A DNA stretch of 64,000 nt from Streptomyces noursei (GTDB lineage: Bacteria > Actinomycetota > Actinomycetes > Streptomycetales > Streptomycetaceae), in assembly GCF_016917755.1 (NCBI RefSeq), contig NZ_CP070326.1:1178001-1242000 (forward strand). Direction: 5' to 3'. The position numbers and the translations under genes were made by a program. Below, one piece after another: positions 1 to 8,191 of this stretch; within the stretch, counting starts at the first letter, position 1; the number at the start of each line of letters is the position of its first letter. A model generated the notes under the pieces. It had not been told where the DNA came from. It saw only the letters and a list, made by a program, of their open reading frames with translations, and did no database searches.

Positions 1-199
1 CCCGGCAGGAACAGGAATGAGCAGCGACGAACAGGACGAACAAGGGGAATCGCACGGACGGAGTCGCCAGCCGTCACGGCCATCCGAACGTTTGAGGCTA
101 ACACAAAGTGACATTTCAACGGGATCTGGTATTGGCTGCGCACCAGGCAGGCTGCCATGGCGGGATCTGCGTGCGGGTTTCGGTTCGTGGGAGATCGTT

Positions 200-375
200 T
201 ACGGGCGACAAGACGCTGGTCAGCGGGCGGCACGCGGGACAAGCCCCCCGGCAGCACCGACCCGACGAGGGACTCGGACGCTCTCGGGGCGGCTTGACTT
301 GCAAGATCCATCTCATCGGTGAGGGTGGCCGCCCCGTCGGCTTCGACAAGAGGATCTACAAACTCAAGAACTCAG
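200..375 (+). pseudogene. IS5-type transposase scar
   Basis: A frame open across this stretch reads ...RPDEGLGRSRGGLTCKIHLI and then, a few codons on, RPVGFDKRIYKLKNS. The first phrase resembles the central segment of IS5-family DDE transposases (LGRSRGGLTTKIHL). The second resembles the C-terminal segment that normally reads RP..FD...YK.RN. In an intact transposase more than 100 residues separate them, so this is a remnant with a large internal deletion. The C-terminal end is also lost, about 45 bp before the IS630 element. No inverted repeats were found. Family assignment is from recalled consensus. Confidence 0.55.
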
Positions 376-420
376 GGCCGAGGCGGAGCGGAGCGGGCTC
401 CGCTCGTGGTCCGCGACTGG

Positions 421-1532
421 CTAAGCGGTCTTGAGCAAGTCTTCTGTGGTTGGTGTCAGTGCTGTTGCCCGTCGGGTCATTGCCTGGTCGACGGCGGTGT
501 GTAGTGCGGTGGTGCTGGTGTAGGCACGGACGGGCATGTCCTGGTACTTCACTGAGCGCCATATGCGCTCGATGAGGTTCAGCTCCGGCGATCGCGGTGG
601 GAGGTAGAACAGGTGGACGCCGATGGCCTCCAGTTCTTCACGCCGTCCCTTGAAGAGTCTGGCGTGGTGGATCTGGGCGTTGTCCATGACGATCGTGCAC
701 GGTCTGACCCGCCGCCAACCAGGCGGCGGGTCAGTGAGACTGTCCGTTCCTTTGGGCAGGCGTGCGATGTGCGTGCAGACGAAGTCGAGAACCATCGAAG
801 CGTCAATTTTGTGGTCGACGGCCCTCCACACCAGTTCGGGGCCTGGCCCGCTCTCGCTCAGTGCTCCCAGGACGTTGACCCGCCGGTTCTTGGTGTCCTC
901 CCGCTTGACGACAGCGCGGACACCGGTGCGGGCCCAGGTGAAACCGGTGGGCAGGGTCGGAGAGAACCCGGACTCGTCCAGGTAGTACAGATCCTCGGTA
1001 CCGGCTTCGGCCCTCAGCCGTACAGCCGTAGGCCCTCCAGCCGCTCCCACGCGGCGGCCTGGAGGGCCGGGCCGGCCTTGTGCCGCAGACTGTCGCGGGT
1101 ACGTTTCCAGCGGAAACCGTCCCGGTGCAGCAGCACCGACAGCCAGGAAGAATCGACATTTACCCCACGCTCTCGGCGCAGCCACTCCGCCAAAGCGGGC
1201 AGCGTCCACGTGGTCCCCTCAGCCGCCGCGGTATCCAGCATCGCCTCCAGCGCGTCCAGGTCCTCGCGCGTCCACCGTGGCGGCCGACCCGACCGGGGCG
1301 CGTCGGCCAGGGCCTCGAAACTTCCGTCAAGGAACCGGCGCAGAGCTTTGCGCACGGTGACCACATGCCGGTCGACAATGGACGCGATCTCGGGAGCGTT
1401 GCGGCCCTGGGCCGACAGCCGCACGCATTCCAACCGCACCCGCTCATTCACCGGCAAGTCCCGAGCCCTCAACCGCCGCCCCAACTCCGCCTCATCCTCC
1501 GACGAGAGCTCCACCCACAACGGTCCTGCCAT
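421..1532 (-). pseudogene. IS630-family transposase, frameshifted by an 8-bp tandem duplication
   Basis: The ATG at 1532 is preceded by a strong ribosome binding site (GGAGGGGGG, about 7 nt upstream). The first frame carries the N-terminal helix-turn-helix region (NERVRLECVRLSAQGRN, then a Leu-rich winged-helix segment) and stops at 1014. The DDE catalytic domain continues in another frame: YYLDESGF (first Asp), IVMDNAQIHH (second Asp) and PELNLIERIW (Glu). The two frames meet at a perfect tandem repeat of cagccgta (1015-1022 and 1023-1030). Deleting one copy gives a continuous reading EGLRLRAEAGTEDLYYLDES of about 367 residues, a normal IS630 length. Because a local duplication explains the break, I call it a mutation and not programmed frameshifting. 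Confidence 0.85.
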
Positions 1533-1595
1533 TCCAAACCCCCCTCCTGGTATGGCACATACCCAAACAGCACCACACTTCACCAAGACCGCTTA
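422..1595. mobile_element. IS630-family insertion sequence with TA target duplication
   Basis: The element is bounded by the inverted repeat AGCGGTCTTG at 424-433 and its exact complement CAAGACCGCT at 1584-1593. Each end is flanked by TA (422-423 and 1594-1595), the target duplication expected of IS630/Tc1-mariner elements. The 1170 bp between the TAs carry a single minus-strand transposase frame set. The last transposase codons lie in the left repeat, and the stop TAG is completed by the flanking TA and one outside base. The right end sits exactly on the stop codon of the neighbouring methyltransferase. Confidence 0.85.
1015..1030. repeat. 8-bp tandem duplication that breaks the transposase
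   Basis: Two adjacent identical copies of cagccgta. One copy restores the transposase reading frame exactly. Confidence 0.9.
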
Positions 1596-2375
1596 GTCGT
1601 CCGAGCCGGTAGCCGACGGCGGTACCTCGACGACGAAGAACAGGAAGCAGGTCTTGGTCGAAAGATCCTGGAAGCCGTCGGGAAACAGTTCACGGGCGCC
1701 AGGGTCGGGCTGGGGCTCGCTGATGGTGGAAAGGCGGAAGCCGGCGGCGGTGAAGGCTTCGGTCATCGCGTGCAGTGACTTGCGCCAGAACTTCATCGGG
1801 ACGGTCTGCCCGTTGAACATCCAGTCGAAGGTATAGCTGGTGGTCGCGAAGTAGTCGGGCCGAGGATCCTGGATCGTGTAGGCCACGAAAGGGTGGTCCA
1901 CCGAAGCGATCAACCGGCCGCCGGGCCTGAGCACCCGCCGCAACTCGGTCAGCGTCGGTCCCCAGTCCTCCAGGTAGTGCAGCACCAGCGAGGCGACCAC
2001 GTCGTCGAACGTACCGTCGCCGAACGGCAGAGGGTCACTCAGGTCGGCCAGGTGCAGGGCCACGTCGTCACCCAGTCGCCGCCTCGCCAGCGCCAGCATC
2101 CTGGCGCTGGCATCGATGCCGGTGACGACCGCACCGCGGTCGCGCAGTGCAGCGGTCAGGGGGCCGGAGCCGCAACCGGCGTCCAGGATCCGACGACCGG
2201 CAACGTCTCCGGCGAGGGCTAACATCGCGGGCCGCTCGTAGTACGCGTTCACCAGGCTGTTCTCGTTCTCCGCCGAGTACGCCTCGGCGAAGCTGTCGTA
2301 GTCGTTCACCCGGTCCCGACCTGCGGACTGGGCGGAGCCGGCGGTCACATCGGTTACGTCCGCTACGTGTTCCAT
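1593..2375 (-). CDS. Class I SAM-dependent methyltransferase
   Basis: 260 aa. Residues about 63-71 read ILDAGCGSG, the glycine-rich SAM-binding motif I. The acidic motif II region (VTGIDASARML), LPFGDGTFDDVVASLVLHYL (motif IV) and ELRRVLRPGGRL (motif VI) follow in the usual order of Methyltransf_11/25 proteins. The substrate cannot be told; the C-terminal part resembles ubiquinone/menaquinone-type small-molecule methyltransferases. The stop codon coincides with the edge of the IS630 element. Rejoining the flanks across the TA target still gives a stop (TAG instead of TAA) directly after the two final Asp codons, so the insertion did not change the protein. The ATG at 2375 lacks a strong ribosome binding site. 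Only 9 bp separate it from the upstream gene, so the two may be cotranscribed. Confidence 0.85.
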   Translation of the reverse strand: MEHVADVTDVTAGSAQSAGRDRVNDYDSFAEAYSAENENSLVNAYYERPAMLALAGDVAGRRILDAGCGSGPLTAALRDRGAVVTGIDASARMLALARRRLGDDVALHLADLSDPLPFGDGTFDDVVASLVLHYLEDWGPTLTELRRVLRPGGRLIASVDHPFVAYTIQDPRPDYFATTSYTFDWMFNGQTVPMKFWRKSLHAMTEAFTAAGFRLSTISEPQPDPGARELFPDGFQDLSTKTCFLFFVVEVPPSATGSDD

Positions 2376-2384
2376 CGTCGCAGC

Positions 2385-2714
2385 CTAGTAGTGACACGAT
2401 CCGCCGGACAGGCTCAGTCCTCGAAGACCCGCTTCAGCTTTTCGAGTGCCGACATGATCGCGCTTGCGCTTGTTGAGTCCCATGCGGGCCTTGACCGCCT
2501 GGACGACCTCCTTCCCAACGCCCGCAACGCCGCGAACGGTGCACGTCTCGGCGGCCACGACCGTTCCGCCGATGACGGCGGCCTTGCCAGCGGCGGCCAT
2601 GGGCAGGAAGAGGACGATGAGGACGCCCAGGTAGATCAGGCCACAGACGACGAGGAGGGCGACGCCGATCTTGAACCTGAGCGGCCTCTTGCGGGGAGTG
2701 GTGTTCGGCGCCAC
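2385..2714 (-). CDS. Small membrane protein, transporter-suffix-like
   Basis: 109 aa from a GTG. After a basic N-terminus (TTPRKRPLRFKIG) comes a clear membrane segment (VALLVVCGLIYLGVLIVLFL), then AAAGKAAVIGG and GKEVVQAVKARMGL. This order resembles the short proteins annotated as transporter suffix domain proteins, which have two membrane helices. Here the second helix is poor (AAETCTVRGVAGVGKEVV), and the last 30 residues look like read-through rather than conserved protein, so the 3' half may be degenerate. There is no room for a ribosome binding site between the upstream palindrome and the GTG, so a leaderless transcript is possible. Confidence 0.5.
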   Translation of the reverse strand: MAPNTTPRKRPLRFKIGVALLVVCGLIYLGVLIVLFLPMAAAGKAAVIGGTVVAAETCTVRGVAGVGKEVVQAVKARMGLNKRKRDHVGTRKAEAGLRGLSLSGGSCHY

Positions 2715-2718
2715 AGAA

Positions 2719-2740
2719 ATGGTTTAGACATCTAAACCAT
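2719..2740. promoter_or_regulatory. 22-bp palindromic operator candidate
   Basis: atggtttaga-ca-tctaaaccat: 10-bp arms match perfectly around a 2-bp centre. It ends 5 bp from the GTG of the small membrane protein gene on the minus strand. A-T-rich palindromes of this form are typical MarR-type operators. It probably overlaps the promoter of the 2385-2714 gene. No MarR gene is visible nearby. Confidence 0.6.
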
Positions 2741-3000
2741 GCGGCCAAGGTCGAGGCAGCTCCCGGCATGGGCTCGGGCCCGACGGCAAAGGCGAAGGTG
2801 CCCGTTCGGGGCCAGGGTGTCGACGTTGCGTCGACGCCCCGTACGCCATCGGGCGGCATCCCCGCCTCACCGGTGGTGGCCGCATCTGCATTGACAGCGG
2901 CGGCCAGGGTGTTCATGGCCAAGCGCTACCGGAACAACAAGCGCGTGGTCGGTGCCGACCTGCGCAACGAGGTCCGCCGCGACACCTGACCGACATCCTG

Positions 3001-3747
3001 GTGAAGAACGACACCGACTTCGCCCAGTGGCCGCTGGTGGGCTGGAGCGACGACAAGGGCACACCGAACGACAACTGGGCGTTGATCTCCTACGACGCGT
3101 CCGGGAAGAAGCTCGGCGTCCAGGACGACGGCGACTGGCGGGCCGCCGACTGGAACAAGCTGGTCAACGCCCCAGCCAAGAGCGGCCGCATCGCCCCGGT
3201 CACCCACTGGAACATCGTCGACATCGACCACGGAGACTGGAATCTCTCCCGCACCATGCTCGCCAAGGCGGACTGGAGCCCGGGCAACTCCAAGGGCAAC
3301 TGCCCTGACACCGAGCGTCTGATCGGGCTCAGCCGCAGCTACGGCCGCGGCCTGTGCACCGACGTGGCCGAGCCGCTCAAGGCAGCGGGCGCGTGGGAGA
3401 TGGTCAACGACGAGCGCTACGTCAAGCAGGGCGACTGGGCCAGCGGTTACAACAAGCTCCAGTGCCCGGTCAACAGCTTCGCGGTCGGTTACAGCATGAA
3501 CGGCCCCGCCATGGTCTCCCTGCTCTGCGCACTCTCCGCCACCCCGCTGCCCACCACGGGCCGCAGTGTGTGGTTCGACAAGGGCGACAACCGTCCCGCC
3601 ACCGGCGGCGCCAAGGGCAGTGACTGGGCCGAGAACGACTACAAGGGTCAGTGCGCCGACAACGAGTACGTCGCCGGCGTCGCCATGACCTGGAAGTCGC
3701 TGCAGCTCGGCCGACCCGACGCCCTGCTGTGCCGCCGCCTCACCTGA
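3001..3747 (+). CDS. Three-repeat Trp/Cys protein, N-terminus uncertain
   Basis: About 248 aa from a weak GTG without a ribosome binding site. The frame stays open upstream to about 2731 but has no convincing start or signal peptide. The C-terminal half has three units that each begin with a GDW or SDW turn and end in C: KADWSPGNSKGNCPDTERLIG, then GDWASGYNKLQCPVNSFAVGY...LLC, then SDWAENDYKGQCADNEYVAG...LLC. The spaced cysteines suggest an exported, disulfide-bonded repeat domain, possibly a lectin-like module at the end of a secreted enzyme. I do not recognise the family. It is probably a truncated gene that lost its signal-peptide end. Confidence 0.5.
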   Translation: MKNDTDFAQWPLVGWSDDKGTPNDNWALISYDASGKKLGVQDDGDWRAADWNKLVNAPAKSGRIAPVTHWNIVDIDHGDWNLSRTMLAKADWSPGNSKGNCPDTERLIGLSRSYGRGLCTDVAEPLKAAGAWEMVNDERYVKQGDWASGYNKLQCPVNSFAVGYSMNGPAMVSLLCALSATPLPTTGRSVWFDKGDNRPATGGAKGSDWAENDYKGQCADNEYVAGVAMTWKSLQLGRPDALLCRRLT

Positions 3748-3844
3748 TCCGCCCCGTACCGGCTGGCCAGGAGCATCCCGGCATGCCTCGACTGGAGGCC
3801 GCCGCCCCGGAGGGGGCCGGAAGGCGCTCGGCACCGTGTGGTCG

Positions 3845-4555
3845 TCAGTTGCCCGGCGGGCTGGGCGACGCGCTGATCTGCCTGGCGTAGGTCTGGGTGT
3901 ACTTCGGGATCAGCGCCTCGATCCTTTTGACGTAGTTCTGCGTCTCGGGGATGTGCGGGATGCCCTGGGCCTTGCGCACCGCGCCGGGGCCCGCGTTGTA
4001 CGCGGCGAGAGCGAGCTGGGTGGGGTCTCCGGGGATGCCCTTGATCTGCTTGAACAGGTGGCACATGTAGGCACCCTGGGCCGGGATGGCGTCGGCCGGG
4101 TTCCACACGTCGGCCTTGCCGTCGCCGGTGTAGTCCCTGCCCCACTCGGCCCAGGTCGACGGATGGAACTGCGCGATGCCCTGAGCCTGGCCGGAATCCG
4201 CCCGCGGATCCCAGTGGCTCTCCGCGTCGAGTTGCGCGGCGAGCATCGGAACGCTCAGTTCCGGGCAGGTCTTGGTGGCGGACTGAACGGTCGCCAGGTA
4301 CTGAGGGGGAATGCTGGGCAGTGTGGGCGGCCGGGTCAGCCACCAGACGACCCCGAGGGCGACGAGTATGAGTACGGCTCCGAGGGCCAGCGCCGCCCGC
4401 CCCCTTCGGCGACCGGGGCGCCCGGCCCCCCTCCCCGCCGGAGCGGCGCGGTACACCGTGGCGGGCGACGGCACTTCCCAAGAGGGATGCGCGGGCTGCT
4501 GATCTTGTCTCCATGCCCGGCCGCTGTCCGTCGCTCCGGCTTGCTGTTCTTGCAT
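3845..4555 (-). CDS. Membrane-anchored lytic transglycosylase (SLT fold)
   Basis: 236 aa. A Pro/Gly/Arg-rich cytoplasmic N-terminus is followed by one membrane helix at about residues 53-73 (AALALGAVLILVALGVVWWL), so the catalytic part lies outside the membrane. The soluble-lytic-transglycosylase signature is complete: catalytic Glu112 in LDAESHWDP, then SGQAQGIAQFHPSTW, the DPTQLALAAYNAGPGAV motif and a C-terminal ETQNYVKRI. Such enzymes cleave the MurNAc-GlcNAc bond of peptidoglycan to a 1,6-anhydro product. The repeated GDGKADVWNPADAI segment is usual in actinobacterial members. It stands alone in its orientation. Confidence 0.9.
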   Translation of the reverse strand: MQEQQAGATDSGRAWRQDQQPAHPSWEVPSPATVYRAAPAGRGAGRPGRRRGRAALALGAVLILVALGVVWWLTRPPTLPSIPPQYLATVQSATKTCPELSVPMLAAQLDAESHWDPRADSGQAQGIAQFHPSTWAEWGRDYTGDGKADVWNPADAIPAQGAYMCHLFKQIKGIPGDPTQLALAAYNAGPGAVRKAQGIPHIPETQNYVKRIEALIPKYTQTYARQISASPSPPGN

Positions 4556-4797
4556 GTGCCCAGTCCGTCCGGTCGGTTCATCCGGAATTGATGTGTCGAT
4601 GACGGGTGGGACGCTGTGGACTCCACAATAGTTGCATGATCACGCAATCGAGCGACCGCCTGTGGGGATTGCCACACGAGGGAACCGACCGCAGCGCACG
4701 ACGTGGCCGTTGCCCCCGACGCGGGCTCGGGCCGACCCGTCGCCGCCTCGGGGGCAGCGGGCTCGTCCGTTGCCCCCGAGACGGCAGTTCGTCCGGG

Positions 4798-5031
4798 TCA
4801 CTCGTGGCCGGCGGCTCCCTGAGGATGTTTGGCGATGTTCAGGTGTTTCGCGTGCCAGCCGTTCTCGTCCTCCGTGGGGACGTAGGTCACACGCAGCCCT
4901 TCGACGACGAAGGTTCCGTCCTCGATGGCGCGACCGTCCACCCTGATCTCGCGGCCGTCGTCCCCGTCGATGTACCCCACCCCCCGTACCTGGTTGTACC
5001 ACCGGACGACACCGCTGACCCTGTCGGCCAT
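4798..5031 (-). CDS. Cold-shock-domain-like small protein
   Basis: 77 aa from the ATG at 5031, which has GGGAGGTG about 6 nt upstream; a start five codons earlier is possible but worse placed. SGVVRWYNQVRGVGYIDGDDG follows the CspA pattern (G.VKWFN..KGFGFI), with RNP1 changed to RGVGYI and Tyr for Phe. HAKHLNIAKHP matches the C-terminal A.N.... strand of cold-shock domains. Family members bind single-stranded RNA or DNA. The aromatic substitutions make it a divergent member, so nucleic-acid binding is an inference. Confidence 0.75.
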   Translation of the reverse strand: MADRVSGVVRWYNQVRGVGYIDGDDGREIRVDGRAIEDGTFVVEGLRVTYVPTEDENGWHAKHLNIAKHPQGAAGHE

Positions 5032-5268
5032 CAGCCCACCTCCCACTTTCCCAATTGCGCAAGTAATTGACTGTTGCTGGGGTTCCTTCCCCGCCTGACT
5101 CCGTGCGGATCCTGGTCCGGCGTATCAAGTTCGCTACATCTGCCCGCCGTTGCCCGGCAGCTCGGCCTCAACCGCCCCGATGACGTCCAGGAGCACCCCA
5201 GGCAGCGGGGTGCTGTGCTGAGTACGCGTACTCATGTACGTCGGTACGGCAGCTGCCAGGCTCCGCAT

Positions 5269-6195
5269 ATGAAGAGTGGTAGAGGGGCGCTGACCGCCCT
5301 GCATCTCTTACTGGTCTGGGCGGCGATGGCGGCCGTGTTGCCGGCGCTCGGCTTCGGGCTGGTGCTCAGGGCCTGGGGTGGTGGGACCGCTGCGACGGTG
5401 CCGCTCTTCGTGTTGGGTGTGCCGCTGGTGGTGGGCCTGTTGGCCACGGCGGGCATACCGATGAGGACCGTGGTGCCGCTGTGCAGCTCCGTGCCGCGGC
5501 GGCTGGGCTGGGCGACGCTGGTCTTCGTCCTCGGTACGCTCGGCGTCCTGGCGGGTCTGGCCGCCTACGACGGGGGCGTTGACCTGGGGAGCGCCCCCAC
5601 CCGGATCGCGCTGACCGGGGTGCCGTACGCCGTGGCCGCCGCGTTCTTCGTGCCCGGCCGGTGGGTGCGGCTGGCGGCACTGGCCGTGCTGGCGGCCGCA
5701 GTGGCCTACGGAGGCTTCGTCGGCCCGGCACAGGCACGACAGCGCCAGCACGAGGCGGAGGTCGCGCGGTACCGGGAGCATCCTGAGCTGCTGTACCTGG
5801 GCGCTGCGCCGCCGGGCATGCAGGTGTCCCGTGCCGAGGCCGGACCCGCCTCCTTCAGCGTCGACTACCGCCCCGTCCGGGAGGGATACGAGTCCGGGTA
5901 CGTGGGACTCACGGTGCGCTCGGCGCTCACGCCGCCACCCCGATGCCCCGAGCCCGCGGAGAAGGGTGAGACCTGCACCGTAGACACGCACGGCGAGATG
6001 CTCACGGTCCGCGAGTTCCCCGGCGGCACCCGCGCCGTCACCCTCATCCGCCGCCACGGGAGCACGGAGGCCGAGGTCAGCAGCCAGACCCTCGACGAAG
6101 CCGGGCTGCGCCGCGTCCTGAACACGCTGCATCCCCTGTCGGACACGGAGCTGGAGGCGTTGATGCGGGAAAAGAAGATCGATCGCAGGATCTGA
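5269..6195 (+). CDS. Membrane protein with C-terminal soluble domain
   Basis: 308 aa from the ATG at 5269. The N-terminal half has about four to five hydrophobic helices: LTALHLLLVWAAMAAVLPAL, VPLFVLGVPLVVGLLATAGI, LGWATLVFVLGTLGVLAGLA, then VPYAVAAAFFVPG and LAALAVLAAAVAYGGFVG. The remaining 130 residues are polar, with two cysteines (RCPEPAEKGETCTVD), and fit an extracytoplasmic domain. I do not recognise the family, but four-helix-plus-soluble proteins of this kind are common in Streptomyces. The frame is open upstream to 5074 with unfavourable composition, so I reject the longer start. Confidence 0.7.
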   Translation: MKSGRGALTALHLLLVWAAMAAVLPALGFGLVLRAWGGGTAATVPLFVLGVPLVVGLLATAGIPMRTVVPLCSSVPRRLGWATLVFVLGTLGVLAGLAAYDGGVDLGSAPTRIALTGVPYAVAAAFFVPGRWVRLAALAVLAAAVAYGGFVGPAQARQRQHEAEVARYREHPELLYLGAAPPGMQVSRAEAGPASFSVDYRPVREGYESGYVGLTVRSALTPPPRCPEPAEKGETCTVDTHGEMLTVREFPGGTRAVTLIRRHGSTEAEVSSQTLDEAGLRRVLNTLHPLSDTELEALMREKKIDRRI

Positions 6196-6525
6196 GCCGT
6201 GTTCGCCCGGGGCCTGTGGCACCGGATACTGCGCGCTCGACCATCGGTGGGAAGCGTCTGACGCTGACGACACCTTCGGCCGCACGCACCCGTCTCCACC
6301 TCGGGTCGGCTCCCAACACCGGTGCCACAGAGCCGGGCGGCAGCGGTGCTCCTCCGATAGCTCCGATCACTCCGACAACTCCGGCTGCTTTCCGGCCAGT
6401 TGCCGTCAGGTGGCAGTCCTGATCAGTCCCCGAGGCACCCCTCGAAGCTCCCCGCCACCCGCCAGACACCACATGGGTGCTGTGACGGCGCAGGTACGGC
6501 GGAGCGGCCCGATACCCTGCCGGGC
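6196..6525. other. Intergenic, nothing recognised
   Basis: No gene, hairpin or repeat that I can support in these 330 bp, apart from the promoter region expected before the next frame. Confidence 0.5.
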
Positions 6526-6974
6526 GTGACCACTTCGTACGAGAGTTCCGACGATGCCAGGGTTGCGATAGCCGCAGCATGTGCCGGCGCGGACGTGGTC
6601 CGCAACATGTACGGCCAGCGGCTCTCCCGCATCGACAAGGGTGCCGGGGATTTCGCCACCGACGCCGATGTGGCGGCCGAGGCGGCGATCCTCGGAGTCT
6701 TCCGTGCTGCGCGGCCCGAGGACGCGGTGCTCGGCGAGGAGGGCGGGCAGCAGGGATCGGCTACGGCTGCCCGCCAGTGGTTGGTGGATCCCTTGTGCGG
6801 CACGCTGAACTACGCCGTCGGCGACATGCTGGTGGCGCTGTGTGCCGGGCCGCCGGCTGCGTGGTCACCGGGATCGACGGCGGCCCGATCGGCCGGACAG
6901 GCCGCGGACTTGTCGTGGCCGCCGGCGCCGGGGCCCACCAGTTGCTGATGTCGTTGGTCCGCAGATGGTGCTGA
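6526..6974 (+). pseudogene. Inositol monophosphatase family gene with internal deletion
   Basis: From the GTG at 6526 the frame reads like the N-terminal half of an inositol monophosphatase: DFATDADVAAEAAILGVF, then VLGEEGG (metal-binding Glu) and WLVDPLCGTLNYAVGDMLVA. After about 6843 the coding sense is lost. It resumes in another frame as CVVTGIDGGPIGRTGRGLVV and AAGAGAHQLLMSLV, the family's C-terminal segment. About 90-100 middle residues, including the second metal-binding loop, are missing, so the gene is dead. LCGT in place of LDGT may be normal for an actinobacterial subfamily. Confidence 0.75.
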
Positions 6975-7215
6975 GCCCGATGTCCGGAAGACAGCGCCTG
7001 GACCGTCGGCATACTTGCCCGGCAAGTGAACCAGGGGCACGCTGTGGCAATCGCCGCCGGAAGGACAGCCGTTGACCGCGTCAGCGCAGCTTGGTACATC
7101 CGCTTCTGCCCGTTCGGGTCGTGAAGTTGTCTGGCGGTCGGGCGCAACCGGCCTGACGATCAGCCGTCGTGTGCCGGGGCGAAAGCAGTCCCGAAGCGGT
7201 GGCGGGGCCTGGATC

Positions 7216-7971
7216 CTACTGCGGGGCTTCGGCTTCGATGTGGTCGAGTGGGACCGTGCAAAGGAGGTAGGGGATCCGCTTCTCGCACTTGTCGCAGGAG
7301 TGGGCCGTCCATGAGCAGGTGTTGCCGTTGCCGTGGTAGGCGCGGAGGTTCTGTGGGACTTTTGCGGTGCCGTGCACGTACACCATCTCGCTCATGTACA
7401 GCCTGTTGATCGGCTTTCCCTTCCTGTTCCGGTCGGCAAGTGTGCGCAGGAGTTTGATGGCCGCGCACGGCTGGCCGATGACTTTGTCGCACTGCTGGCC
7501 TTCTCGGAGCGCCTCGCAGATGGGCGTCAGGTCTGCTTTTTCACCCATGAGCGTCGTCCAACCCCTGTCGGGGCTCTCCGGCACCTGGGAATTCACGATC
7601 TCCCATTTTCCGGGGTGGTACGGGATGCCGTCCAGGTGCTTTGTTTCGATCCACGGCACGAGCCCCTGGCGCCCGCTGGAGGAGATGAGGAAGTATTGCT
7701 CTCCCGCGACCTGCGCCTCCAGCGCACCCATCATGAAGTAGGCTTGTTCGGGGTTCTTCTCGATCAGGTCCTTGTCCTGTTGCAGGTTGTATGCCACCTG
7801 CGCGAGTACCTGCCGGAGTCTTTCGCTGTCGGTGAGTTCCTTCAGGCCGTGGACGAAGGGGCCGCTTTTCGTGTTCCGGCCGTGCCTGCATCGGGGGCAG
7901 CGGTCCGAACTCCTGCCACCGTGATAGAGGTTGACGTCCTGCCCTGCCGTAAGGAGCCCCGTTGCCGTCAT
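7216..7971 (-). CDS. Cys-rich protein of unknown function, divergent from the 8-20 kb operon
   Basis: 251 aa from the ATG at 7971, preceded by GGGGAGGG about 8 nt upstream. It is soluble, with no signal peptide. The N-terminal part has DRCPRCRHGRNTKSGPFVHG, a possible zinc knuckle, followed by a helical region (LRQVLAQVAYNLQQDKDLI). The C-terminal part has GQPCAAIKLLRTLADRNRKG and, about 40 residues on, CSWTAHSCDKCEKRIPYLLC. A Cys-Ala-x motif before a Leu-rich helix and a later C-x2-C on a helix recall the zinc site of cytidine-deaminase-like folds, but the catalytic Glu would be missing. I regard that only as a hint. It shares an upstream region (7972-8191) with the large operon, so the two could be co-regulated. 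Confidence 0.7.
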   Translation of the reverse strand: MTATGLLTAGQDVNLYHGGRSSDRCPRCRHGRNTKSGPFVHGLKELTDSERLRQVLAQVAYNLQQDKDLIEKNPEQAYFMMGALEAQVAGEQYFLISSSGRQGLVPWIETKHLDGIPYHPGKWEIVNSQVPESPDRGWTTLMGEKADLTPICEALREGQQCDKVIGQPCAAIKLLRTLADRNRKGKPINRLYMSEMVYVHGTAKVPQNLRAYHGNGNTCSWTAHSCDKCEKRIPYLLCTVPLDHIEAEAPQ

Positions 7972-8191
7972 GCGGTCGCCCTCCCCGAATAGCGCACATG
8001 CTGAACGGGCGCCGAAACTAGCACCGATGGGTTCGGTGGTCCAGTGGGTCTTTCCATTGAGTCGATGTCCGGAAATGCATGGCCAGGGTGGCGGGTCGAG
8101 TTCCGAAGGGGGTAGCTTCCGGCCGGTCGATGTCCTTTGCTCTCGGCAATTGCTCCCGTTGGCTCGGTCGGCGGCTGAAAGGTGAGTATCC

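Noticed and set aside
1014..1209. Programmed ribosomal frameshift in the IS630 transposase
   Set aside because: No slippery heptamer at the joint, and an exact 8-bp duplication accounts for the frame change.
5074..5268. Longer start for the membrane protein at 5269
   Set aside because: The added 65 residues are Arg/Ser/Pro-rich without a ribosome binding site; the hydrophobic protein begins cleanly at 5269.
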